Source: Terriglobia bacterium
GTDB taxonomy: Bacteria > Acidobacteriota > Terriglobia > Acidiferrales > UBA7541
Direction of reading: 5' to 3'
DNA length: 64,000 nt
Assembly (NCBI GenBank): GCA_020073375.1
Contig: JAIQFG010000015.1
Coordinates: forward strand, 52,864 to 116,863
Each line of letters opens with the position of its first letter. The stretch's first letter is position 1. The translations under genes were made by a program, and so were the position numbers. Below the pieces are notes generated by a model. That model worked only from the letters and a program-made list of their open reading frames with translations, was not told the origin of the DNA and did not search any database. Positions 56,801-63,760 of the stretch are shown here, in pieces.

Positions 56801-57376
56801 CTGGCCAAATACGCCGCGCGCCTCGCCGAATTGAAAGCCGTCGATCTCGCGTCGGTCGAAGGCCGCCGCAACGGCGAGGAAATCGCCGTTGCCGGAATCG
56901 TCATCGCCCAGCGCAGCATGCGCTCGCGCAAGGGTGACCGCTGGGGCATACTCACCCTTCAGGACACCACCGGCGTCCTCGAAGTCCTGGCGTTCCCAGA
57001 GTCCTACGGCCGCCTGGAAGCTGTCTTCAAAAGCAATGCTCCGCTGATCCTGAAGGGCCGCATCAACGTCGAGGACGCCGGAACGCGCCTGGCCGTGATG
57101 GAAGCCCGCAAACTTGAAGACATGGGCCAGCGCCCTCCCGGCGTCATGCGCGTCCGCGTCGATATGTCCGCTCTGGACTCCGCAAAACTCGACGAACTCA
57201 AGGAACTGTTTTCCAGCAAGCCCGGCTCCTGCTCGGTGGCCTTCGACCTGATTTCCCCCAGCGGGGAAGTAGCCACTCTGCGCGCCGACCAGCGCGTCAT
57301 GCCCGACCAGGACCTGGTCCGCGAAGTCTGCCGCCTCTGCGGCGAGAACGCAGTGCAACTGGAGGCTCGACCCTGA
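53867..57376 (+). CDS. dnaE: DNA polymerase III alpha subunit
   Basis: An 1169-residue replicative polymerase. The PHP domain begins FVHLHLHTDYSLLDGACDLE; the catalytic Asp residues are in MPDIDIDF (Asp425, Asp427); GPGRGSAAGSLVSYAL precedes it and FGFNKSHS-type GYGFNKSHSCAYALLAYQT follows. The C-terminus has an OB fold (VAGIVIAQRSMRSRKGDRWG) and an EEVE-like tail region. Length is standard. A TAGAAT hexamer ends ten bases before the ATG with no clear Shine-Dalgarno, so the leader may be very short. accA follows, the same order as in E. coli. Confidence 0.97.
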   Translation: METPRFVHLHLHTDYSLLDGACDLEEVVDEAARRKMPAVAVTDHGNLFAAESFYHTAKTRGVKPIIGCEVYVAKGSRHDRGENSTRDAASGPSQSEPGQRGNNHLVLLCENAEGYKNLVKLVSAGFLEGFYYKPRIDYDLLAKHSAGLIALSACLRGAVTENLVEERPAQAREAAYRLRDIFGKGNFFLEIQDQGLDIDKRVNPQIVALSNETGIPLVATNDCHYLKHSDAHAQEVLLCIQTGKTMSDTHRMKFATDQFFFKTAEEMHQVFRELPDALERTVAIADRCNVKIEAVKNSFPDFQVPEGHTVDTYFAAVASEGFAARVPILEARSKAGLLRKTLAEYETRLANEIRMIQQMKYAGYFLIVWDFMRHARSQGIPVGPGRGSAAGSLVSYALQITDVDPMQYDLLFERFLNPERVSMPDIDIDFCMRRRGEVIEYVTAKYGRSNVAQIITFGTMAAKAALKDVGRAMDLPYGEVDRIAKLIPAQLNITLDEALKQSPQLKAQIESDARYKDMMEVAKRLEGLARHASTHAAGVVISPEPLTNIVPLYKSNREEITTQYDMKGLEHIGLLKMDFLGLTTLTVLDDAVRMVQHNRNVHVDLGTLPLDDEATYKLFARGETTAIFQFESHGMRDILRRYQPTRLEDLTALNALYRPGPIQGGMIDDFINRKHGKKKVTYDLPELKEILEETYGVILYQEQVMQIANRLPGFSLGEADILRRAMGKKNHAEMAAQKEKFLAGCAVRKVNAKKAEKIFDLMAEFAGYGFNKSHSCAYALLAYQTAYLKTHYPVEFMAALLTSETGNTEKVVKYINESRGMGITVLPPDVNSSDLDFTPVGEAIRFGLRAIKNVGENTVMGILQARAELGRFSSIYQFCDHIDPRLINKRVLESLIKSGAMDSIGARRSQMYAVIDRAMERAQRRQREKASGQHGLFGGAAAAPEPLEDPLPDMEEWPEHEMLASEYATVGFYISGHPLAKYAARLAELKAVDLASVEGRRNGEEIAVAGIVIAQRSMRSRKGDRWGILTLQDTTGVLEVLAFPESYGRLEAVFKSNAPLILKGRINVEDAGTRLAVMEARKLEDMGQRPPGVMRVRVDMSALDSAKLDELKELFSSKPGSCSVAFDLISPSGEVATLRADQRVMPDQDLVREVCRLCGENAVQLEARP

Positions 57377-57396
57377 CCGGGCCGGGAGTGATTTTG

Positions 57397-57474
57397 GTGG
57401 CATAGGCTTCAGCCTGTGCTCTTTTTCGATCCACTAAGAAAAATGAACCACCGCACAGCCGGATGCCTGTGCCA
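57397..57474. repeat. Degenerate REP-like pair, R2/R3-related
   Basis: GTGGCATAGGCTTCAGCCTG and, inverted, GCACAGCCGGATGCCTGTGCC. The arms pair imperfectly. Confidence 0.55.
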
Positions 57475-57488
57475 ATATATTGCGAACA

Positions 57489-58445
57489 ATGAAGCGCGCC
57501 TCACAAAACGACGAAATCGAAAAACTCCGCCGCGAGGTCGAAGACCTCCAGCGCCTCGCGCGCCCCGAAATCCCCGCCGCTGACGTCGAACGCCTGCGCA
57601 CCGAAGTCACCCAGTTACGCCACGAATTCTACGAACACCTTGGCCCCTGGCAGCGCACCCTTCTTGCCCGCCATCCCCAGCGCCCCTACCTGGTGGATTA
57701 CATCCGCCTGCTATTCGAGGATTTCCGCGAGCTCCACGGCGACCGCGCCTACGGCGATGACGCCGCCATGATCGCCGGATTCGCCAAGTATCGCGGCCGC
57801 CCCGTCGCCATCGTCGGACAGCAAAAAGGCCGCGACACCAAGCAGCGCGTCGCGCTCAATTTCGGCCAGGCCAAGCCCGAGGGTTACAGGAAAGCCCTCC
57901 GCATCATGCAGCTTGCCGGAAAATTCGGCCGCCCCATTTTCACGTTCATAGACACGCCCGGCGCCTATCCCGGAATTGACGCCGAGGAACGCGGCCAGGC
58001 CGAAGCCATCGCCCGCAACCTCCGCGAAATGGCGCGCATCCCCGTGCCCATCGTCGTCACCATCACCGGAGAAGGCGGTTCCGGCGGCGCCCTCGCCATC
58101 GCCGTAGGCGACCGCGTCAACATGTTTGAAAATTCCGTCTACTCAGTCATCTCTCCCGAAGGATGCGCCTCCATCCTCTGGCGCGATTCCGCCAAAGCCG
58201 AAACCGCCGCCGAAGCCCTGAAAATCACTGCGCGCGACCTCAACGAACTCGGCATCATCGATGAAATTATTTCCGAGCCCGAAGGCGGCGCTCACACCGA
58301 CCACGAAGCCGCCGCCCAGCTCCTCGACCGCGTCCTCGACCGCACCCTCCGCGATCTCCTGGCCATGCCCACCCCCGAGCTCCTCGACCGCCGCTACCTA
58401 AAATTCCGCCGCATGGGCCTCTTCTTCGAGTCCATCCGCCCATGA
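57489..58445 (+). CDS. accA: Acetyl-CoA carboxylase carboxyltransferase subunit alpha
   Basis: A 318-residue subunit that, with AccD, transfers the carboxyl group from biotin to acetyl-CoA in fatty acid synthesis. The coiled N-terminus (EIEKLRREVEDLQRL) and the crotonase-fold core (RDTKQRVALNFGQAKPEGYRKALRIM, FIDTPGAYPGIDAEERGQAEAIA, EGGSGGALAIAVGD, SPEGCASILWRD) are typical. A TTG at 57480 is an alternative start three codons upstream. It follows dnaE with about 110 bases between. Confidence 0.96.
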   Translation: MKRASQNDEIEKLRREVEDLQRLARPEIPAADVERLRTEVTQLRHEFYEHLGPWQRTLLARHPQRPYLVDYIRLLFEDFRELHGDRAYGDDAAMIAGFAKYRGRPVAIVGQQKGRDTKQRVALNFGQAKPEGYRKALRIMQLAGKFGRPIFTFIDTPGAYPGIDAEERGQAEAIARNLREMARIPVPIVVTITGEGGSGGALAIAVGDRVNMFENSVYSVISPEGCASILWRDSAKAETAAEALKITARDLNELGIIDEIISEPEGGAHTDHEAAAQLLDRVLDRTLRDLLAMPTPELLDRRYLKFRRMGLFFESIRP

Positions 58446-58470
58446 CCACCATCTCCCAATTTCAATCCAA

Positions 58471-58495
58471 GTAGAATAGGCTTCAGCCTGTCGGT
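58471..58495. repeat. Single GTAG-headed REP arm, family R2 (diverged)
   Basis: GTAGAATAGGCTTCAGCCTG followed by TCGG; left arm only. Confidence 0.65.
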
Positions 58496-58598
58496 TTAAA
58501 TTTCCCGGAGCGCGAAACCCGCGCAACGCCGAATAATCAAAAAGACAAAACTCCCCCCATCCCGAAAATTATCCAGCAAATCCCCACGGCACGCACCT

Positions 58599-58622
58599 GT
58601 AGCGCCGGCGTCCCGCCGGCAG
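58599..58622. repeat. Single GTAG-headed REP arm, family R5
   Basis: GTAGCGCCGGCGTCCCGCCG followed by GCAG; the inverted partner is missing. Confidence 0.7.
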
Positions 58623-58776
58623 TTTTTCCGATCCCGCACGACGAATCCTTGTCTCGGCCATCCCGCGCCCGCATTTTGCGCCCCTCATCCGCCATTGCCG
58701 GATTCGCACCATCGCGCAGCATCTTCGTTGTCGCTCCCGCGCAACTCGTCTAGTCTGTTTGAACGGAGATGGGGCC

Positions 58777-59130
58777 ATGCCAAAGCAAACGGACTCTCAG
58801 GTAACGGAAATTTCCGCGGGGAACGGGACCACTCAGGTCTTTCGCCCCTATGAACGCCTGGTCGAAATCAAAATCCTCGGCAAGACCTTCGAGGTCCCCG
58901 AAAAAAACACTATTCTCCGCTGCTTCCAGTACATCAGCCCGGAAACCATCCCCTATGGCAGGTTCTGCTGGAATCAGGATTGCCAGTATTGCCGCGTCGT
59001 CGGCAAAATGGTCGACGACGACACCTCCCGCGAAATGCTCAGCTGCAAATTTCTGGTCAGCGCCGGCATGGATATCACCGAAATCAGCCCCGAACTCAAA
59101 TATTGCCTCCAGCGAAAACTAGGAAAGTAA
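58777..59130 (+). CDS. Small protein with a [2Fe-2S] ferredoxin-like Cys pattern
   Basis: A 117-residue protein. Four cysteines form C-x4-C-x2-C-x17-C: Cys64, Cys69 and Cys72 in RFCWNQDCQYCRV and Cys90 in MLSCKFLVSAGMDI. This is the arrangement of plant-type and Fer2_4 [2Fe-2S] domains, where the last Cys is followed by a helix beginning with Gly-Met. The preceding beta strands (VEIKILGKTFEVPEKNTIL) also fit. No redox partner lies next to it, so its role is unknown. The start at 58777 was preferred to 58759 because of GGAG in front of it. Confidence 0.72.
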   Translation: MPKQTDSQVTEISAGNGTTQVFRPYERLVEIKILGKTFEVPEKNTILRCFQYISPETIPYGRFCWNQDCQYCRVVGKMVDDDTSREMLSCKFLVSAGMDITEISPELKYCLQRKLGK

Positions 59131-59294
59131 GCCGCGCCCTGCGGCATCCGCAACATTCATCTCCCACAATTTCTTGGATCGCGCGCAACTTTTTCCCGCT
59201 CGCAGTGTTTCACCCCCTGTACCCGTTTTGATTTGCTCAGCTCCGCGGCTTGACTTCCTCCCCTGGAACCCCCAGGCCGCAGGGTTTGCGCAGG

Positions 59295-59335
59295 AAAGGG
59301 CGCTCCGCCCCCGATTGCGGCGCGCCCTTTTTTTT
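59295..59335 (+). terminator. Rho-independent terminator
   Basis: AAAGGGCGC at 59295-59303 pairs with GCGCCCTTT at 59322-59330; an inner CCGC/GCGG pair extends the stem, and the T-run continues to 59335. It ends transcription from the plus strand between the [2Fe-2S] protein and the next gene. Confidence 0.75.
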
Positions 59336-59387
59336 CGCCTTTCCCACACCACTCCCCTCACCGGATGCTGTACGATATGCGCCGTCC

Positions 59388-60020
59388 ATGAAAACACAAG
59401 CGAACCCCATCCTCTGCGACGGTTGCGCCCGCCCCGCAACCCCCGCTCACATTGCCGAGCGGCTCGCCCGCCTGGAACGGGCCACGCGCTTCCGCCCCGT
59501 ACACATCAACGTCCTCTTCATCGCGCTTGCCCCCGCGCCGCGCCCCGAAGACGATTTCTACGGCCCGCCGCAATCGTACAATTTATTTGGCTCGCTCATG
59601 GAAGCCCTGGAAATCCCCATGCAGCCAGCCGATCGCTCCGCCTGCCTCACCGAATTCCAGCGCAAAGGCTGCTATCTCTCCTATCTGTCGGAGTGCCCCA
59701 TCCCGGACGCCCCCGCCGAGACCGCCGCCGCGATTTCCGCGCTGTGCCCCGCGCTGATCCGCCGCATCCGCTTCAACTACAAGCCCAAACATATCGCCCT
59801 GCTCGGTGCGCCCACGGCGCCCCTGATCGAACTCCTGAAAAACTCCGGCTTCGCCCCGCACTTGCTCCTCGACGGCGGACAGCCCTTGTCCTTGCCCGTG
59901 ACACCCGCCCTGTCCCCGAGTGCAGGTTTCCGCTCTGTCCTGCGAACAGCGTTATCGTCTGGCGCAACATCCGAAATTCGACTTTCGGATTATGATAGAA
60001 TGCAGTCTAATCAAGCTTAG
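59388..60020 (+). CDS. Protein of unknown function with N-terminal Cys motif
   Basis: A 210-residue protein from the ATG at 59388. The N-terminus has NPILCDGCARPATPAHIAER. A central alpha/beta part reads VHINVLFIALAPAPRPEDDF and later HIALLGAPTAPLIELL; the strands and loops are faintly like uracil-DNA-glycosylase-fold proteins, but no catalytic motif was recognised. No function is proposed. It lies between a terminator and ccmE, on the same strand. A TAGAAT sequence at 59996-60001 near its 3' end may serve ccmE. Confidence 0.6.
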   Translation: MKTQANPILCDGCARPATPAHIAERLARLERATRFRPVHINVLFIALAPAPRPEDDFYGPPQSYNLFGSLMEALEIPMQPADRSACLTEFQRKGCYLSYLSECPIPDAPAETAAAISALCPALIRRIRFNYKPKHIALLGAPTAPLIELLKNSGFAPHLLLDGGQPLSLPVTPALSPSAGFRSVLRTALSSGATSEIRLSDYDRMQSNQA

Positions 60021-60047
60021 ATGTATCTAGCGGCAGGGGGAACACTC

Positions 60048-60491
60048 GTGAAAGCGAAATCGAAATTTGCCATCGGCGCGGGAATTATCGTTATCGCAAT
60101 ATCCTGCCTGGCCTATGTTGGCGCGCAGCAGAGCAAGACCTACTACCACACCATCTCGGAGATCCCCACGCTGAGCGGTTCGGCGCTGCACCAGCGCCTG
60201 CGCGTCGGCGGCGACGTGAAGACCGGATCGATCCAGCACTATTCCGGCCGCACCGATTTCGTCCTGATGGAGCAGGGAAAAGGCATGCCGGTCAGCTACG
60301 TCGGCACCGATCCGCTTCCCGACACGTTTAAGGACGGTGCGCAATGCCTGGTCGAAGGCAAAGTCCAGCCCGACGGCCGCTTTGTCGCCGAGACCGTTCA
60401 GGCCAAATGCGCGTCTAAATATGAGGCCGCTCCCGGACAATCGCAGCCCTCTGGCGGAGCGCCCGCTGCCTATCCCGACGGCAAGGGCTAA
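60048..60491 (+). CDS. ccmE: Cytochrome c maturation protein CcmE, CXXXY variant
   Basis: A 147-residue heme chaperone of System I cytochrome c maturation. An N-terminal anchor (about 7-26) is followed by the OB-fold domain: LRVGGDVKTGSIQ, FVLMEQGKGMPVSYVGTDPLPDTFKDGAQ, LVEGKVQPDGRFVAETVQAK. Classical CcmE binds heme covalently through His in HxxxY. Here the site is Cys121-Ala-Ser-Lys-Tyr125, the CxxxY form reported for Desulfovibrio and archaeal CcmE. The GTG at 60048 has GGGGGA just upstream and was preferred to the ATG at 60021. ccmF follows after a repeat-containing gap. Confidence 0.9.
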   Translation: MKAKSKFAIGAGIIVIAISCLAYVGAQQSKTYYHTISEIPTLSGSALHQRLRVGGDVKTGSIQHYSGRTDFVLMEQGKGMPVSYVGTDPLPDTFKDGAQCLVEGKVQPDGRFVAETVQAKCASKYEAAPGQSQPSGGAPAAYPDGKG

Positions 60492-60517
60492 AGTGTGTCT
60501 GTGAGAACTTCGGAATC

Positions 60518-60583
60518 TTTGTGGGTCGTGGCTTTAGCCACGACGTAAGTACTAGCGGATGAATACGGCTTTAGCCGCTGGCG
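60518..60583. repeat. Single arm related to the 31737-31964 element, family R7
   Basis: TTTGTGGGTCGTGGCTTTAG, then CCACGAC and a second hairpin CGGCTTTAGCCGCTGG. The inverted right arm is missing. The rest of the gap to 60730 shows no gene. Confidence 0.6.
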
Positions 60584-60730
60584 TGTTTGAATCGCGTACC
60601 TCACACACGTTGTTTAGCCCTTGGCGGGCCCTATGTTTGAGCCCGAGAAATTTCACAGGGAAATGGCAAGCAATCGCACTGCTTCAGGGGCTTGAGTTGC
60701 AATTAACCCGGCCGGAATCGAGGATTTGAG

Positions 60731-62806
60731 TTGGATATATTCGGCTCTTACGCGTTGCTCCTGGCGTTTGCCTTCGCCGTGTACGCCATCGCCGGCGGCA
60801 TCGCCGCGATCGTCACTCGCCGCCCTCTGCTCATCAAATCCGCGCGCAATGCGGGTTTCGCTGTCTGCGCCCTCATCTGGATGGGCACCGCCAGCCTGGT
60901 TTACCTATTTTATACCGACAACTATGCGATGGCCTACGTCGCCGCGCACAGCAACCGTAACCTCGCCCCCTACTATAAATTTTCCGCCCTCTGGTCGGGC
61001 CAGGAGGGCTCCTTGCTCTTCTGGAGCTTCCTGCTTTCGATTTACGTTTTTTCCGTCCTCTTCACCTATCGCGGCAAGCATCCCGAACTGATGCCCTACG
61101 TGGGCGTGGTCATGGCCGGCGTCCAGATTTTTTTCCTGACGATGAATAATTTCATCGCCAGCCCGTTCCGCGTGTTCTCTGCGGCCGGCCCCGGCGGCAT
61201 TCTGCACTTGGTGACGCGCCCCGACGGCAGCGGCCTCAATCCGCTCCTGCAATATCCGGAAATGGCCATCCATCCCCCAACGCTTTATTCCGGCTACACC
61301 GGATTCACCATTCCGTTTGCCTTCGCGCTCGCCGCTCTGCTTGGCCGGTATCCCGGCGAAAAATGGATCCACCTCACGCGCCGCTGGACCATGATTGCCT
61401 GGGCTTTCCAGTCCGCCGGCATTCTGCTCGGCGCGCACTGGGCCTACGCCGTGCTCGGATGGGGCGGATATTGGGGCTGGGACCCGGTCGAAAACGCCTC
61501 GCTGATGCCGTGGCTCACCGGCACCGCCTTCCTGCATTCGGTCATCATGCAGGAAAAGCGCGGCATGATGCGCGTCTGGAACGTCTGGCTCGTTTTCTTG
61601 ACGTTCATGCTCTGCATTCTCGGCACATCGCTCACGCGCAGCGGCGCCGTCAATTCCGTGCACGCCTTCGCCGAATCCAACATCGGCCACTGGTTCTGGG
61701 GATTCTTGCTGCTGATCATCATCGTGTGCCTCGCAGCCTATTTCAAAAATCGCGATTACCTGCGCAGCGACAACCAACTCGACTCCATGCTCTCGCGCGA
61801 GTCCAGCTTCCTGTTCAACAACCTGATTCTTCTCGTTGCCTGCGTCGCGGTCCTGGCCGGAACGCTCTTCCCGGTCCTGTCCGAAGCCGTCCGCGGCTCC
61901 AAGATCAGCGTCGGCCCTCCATTTTTTAATCGCGTGAATATCCCCATCGCCATGTTCCTGCTGTTCCTTACAGGAGTCGGCCCGCTGCTCGCCTGGCGCA
62001 AGACTTCGGTCGAAAGCCTCAAGAAAAATTTCGGCATGCCCCTGATCGGCGGATGCATCGCCGCGGCCATCGCCGTCGCCATGGGATTGCGCGAATTTTA
62101 CGTGGGCCTGTGCCTGCTCCTCGGCGTGTTCGTCACGCTCACAATTCTGGCTGAATTCTATCGCGGCGCCCGCGTCATCTCCGCGCGCACTGGAGCCAAC
62201 CTGCTCTTCGCCGCTTCGCAGCTCACCATGCGCAATACGCGCCGCTACGGCGGCTATGTCGTGCACTTCGGCATGGTCCTGGTCTTCATCGGCATCTCCG
62301 GCACCGCGTTCAACCAGGACAAGCAGATGGACATGAAGGCCGGATCGGTCATGACCATCGGCCCCTACTCCCTGCACCTGCAGAATTTCGATTCCGACCA
62401 GCAGCCAAACTATTCTTCCGAGCGCGCCACCATTGACGTCGACCGCGACGGCCGCTCGGTCATGATGCTGTATCCCACGCGCCGTTTTTATCCCTCGAAC
62501 CAGGAATCGGGCACCATGGTGGCCATCTCCTCGACCATGCGTGAAGATCTCTACGTCGTCTACGCCGGCACCAATCCCGACACGAATCTCCCCGTGATTC
62601 ACGCGTACCTCAATCCGCTGGTAAAGTGGATATGGCTCGGCGGCGTCATCGTCGTCCTGGGCACGATTCTCGCGCTCATCCCGAATCGCCAAGCGGTCAT
62701 GGTCATGTCCGCCGCACCCGCCGGAGCATCCCCCTTGCCCGGAGGCCCGCAACCCGTGCGCGCTTCGTTTTCCGCCCGCTCAAAGCTTCCAGAGAATCAT
62801 GAATAA
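60731..62806 (+). CDS. ccmF: Cytochrome c heme lyase CcmF
   Basis: A 691-residue membrane protein with about 14-15 helices. The heme-handling WWD signature reads GWGGYWGWDPVENASLMPWL near residues 242-261, and conserved His residues lie in helices on either side. CcmF, with CcmH, joins heme from CcmE to apocytochrome c at the periplasmic face. The start is TTG at 60731. The C-terminal periplasmic part (about 550-640) is typical. It overlaps ccmH by eight bases. Confidence 0.95.
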   Translation: MDIFGSYALLLAFAFAVYAIAGGIAAIVTRRPLLIKSARNAGFAVCALIWMGTASLVYLFYTDNYAMAYVAAHSNRNLAPYYKFSALWSGQEGSLLFWSFLLSIYVFSVLFTYRGKHPELMPYVGVVMAGVQIFFLTMNNFIASPFRVFSAAGPGGILHLVTRPDGSGLNPLLQYPEMAIHPPTLYSGYTGFTIPFAFALAALLGRYPGEKWIHLTRRWTMIAWAFQSAGILLGAHWAYAVLGWGGYWGWDPVENASLMPWLTGTAFLHSVIMQEKRGMMRVWNVWLVFLTFMLCILGTSLTRSGAVNSVHAFAESNIGHWFWGFLLLIIIVCLAAYFKNRDYLRSDNQLDSMLSRESSFLFNNLILLVACVAVLAGTLFPVLSEAVRGSKISVGPPFFNRVNIPIAMFLLFLTGVGPLLAWRKTSVESLKKNFGMPLIGGCIAAAIAVAMGLREFYVGLCLLLGVFVTLTILAEFYRGARVISARTGANLLFAASQLTMRNTRRYGGYVVHFGMVLVFIGISGTAFNQDKQMDMKAGSVMTIGPYSLHLQNFDSDQQPNYSSERATIDVDRDGRSVMMLYPTRRFYPSNQESGTMVAISSTMREDLYVVYAGTNPDTNLPVIHAYLNPLVKWIWLGGVIVVLGTILALIPNRQAVMVMSAAPAGASPLPGGPQPVRASFSARSKLPENHE

Positions 62807-63320
62807 GCGTCGACAACTCGCTCTGGTGTGCGCCGCCTTCGTGGCGCTGGCTTCTGCGCTGGTCCCGCTGCGTGTGGGCGCCCAAAAAACCGATCGCGCA
62901 AAATCCCTGGGCACCCAGCTCATGTGCATGTGCGGCTGCGGACAAATCCTCACCCAGTGCAATCACATCAACTGCCCCTCGTCCGGCCCCATGCTCAAGG
63001 AACTCGACGCCCACGTCGAAAAAGGCGAGGCCGACAACCTGATCATTCAGGATTTCGTTCAGGAATACGGCGAAAAAGTTCTCAGCTCGCCGCCCTCGAC
63101 CGGATTCAACTCCATCGCCTGGTACATCCCCGGCGTGGCCTTCGTCCTGGGCCTGGCCATCGTCATCGTCCTGATCCGCCTCTGGCGACAGCGTGATATC
63201 GCGCGGCTCGCCTCGGCCTCCTCGGCTCCGGTCACCGCCGCCAGCGCTTCCTCCACACTCGATGAAATTCAGCGCCGTCGCGCCCGCGAACAAGCCGATC
63301 GCGACACGGAGGAATTGTGA
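62799..63320 (+). CDS. ccmH: Cytochrome c maturation protein CcmH (thiol-reductase subunit)
   Basis: A 173-residue protein with a signal peptide (1-29), a Cys-rich domain and one membrane helix (about 105-126). The Cys motif is LMCMCGCGQILTQCNHINC with Cys43, Cys45, Cys47, Cys54 and Cys59; proteobacterial CcmH has LRCxxCQ, while this denser pattern occurs in other phyla. It keeps the CXXCH motif of apocytochrome c reduced for heme attachment. A charged C-terminal tail follows the helix. It is coupled to ccmF upstream and ccmI downstream. Confidence 0.9.
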   Translation: MNKRRQLALVCAAFVALASALVPLRVGAQKTDRAKSLGTQLMCMCGCGQILTQCNHINCPSSGPMLKELDAHVEKGEADNLIIQDFVQEYGEKVLSSPPSTGFNSIAWYIPGVAFVLGLAIVIVLIRLWRQRDIARLASASSAPVTAASASSTLDEIQRRRAREQADRDTEEL

Positions 63321-63679
63321 TGCCCTTGACCTTCGCGGCCATCGTCATGCCCGACGCCATCATGCTTTCCGCGTGCCTGGTCCTGACGCTCGCATCTCTC
63401 ATTTTCGTTTTTTGGATCGACGCGGACCCCGGCGATTCCGCTCCGCGCCGTTCGCAGCTCGACCAGCTCATGGAGCGCCGCGATTCCATCTACGATAATT
63501 TGCGCGACCTTAAATTTGAGAATCGCGCCGGAAAATACGCCGAACAGGATTACGAACAGATGCGCGACTCGCTCGAAAACGAAGCCGCCGAAGTTCTCCT
63601 GGAAATCGAGCGTGTAACCGGAAACCAGGCACCGATCCCGCGCCGCGATGCGCCCGTAACCGGCGCCCCGCGCGCCTGA
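63320..63679 (+). CDS. CcmI-like small membrane protein
   Basis: A 119-residue protein with one N-terminal membrane helix (about 9-30) and a cytoplasmic or periplasmic coiled coil: QLMERRDSIYDNLRDLKFENRAG, EQDYEQMRDSLENEAAEVLLEIER. This is the pattern of the N-terminal part of CcmI, which organises the heme ligation complex; the TPR domain of full CcmI is absent. The ATG overlaps the ccmH stop by one base (TGATG). An R3 repeat begins right after its stop codon. Confidence 0.8.
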   Translation: MPLTFAAIVMPDAIMLSACLVLTLASLIFVFWIDADPGDSAPRRSQLDQLMERRDSIYDNLRDLKFENRAGKYAEQDYEQMRDSLENEAAEVLLEIERVTGNQAPIPRRDAPVTGAPRA

Positions 63680-63705
63680 GTAGCACAGCCACTCTTGGCT
63701 GTGTG
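63680..63705. repeat. Single GTAG-headed REP arm, family R3, abutting a stop codon
   Basis: GTAGCACAGCCACTCTTGGC then TGTGTG, starting at the base after the TGA of the CcmI-like gene. No inverted partner before the next gene. Confidence 0.82.
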
Positions 63706-63760
63706 CTTTTGCGCCACGAACAGAGGAAACCACTTGCTGATGAAGACTTGGGAGAATTGG

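Larger units (their letters stand above)
58446..58776. other. Intergenic region with two single REP arms
   Basis: This 331-base gap carries a lone R2 arm (58471-58495) and a lone R5 arm (58599-58622) and no recognised gene. GGAG at about 58765 serves the next gene. Confidence 0.5.
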
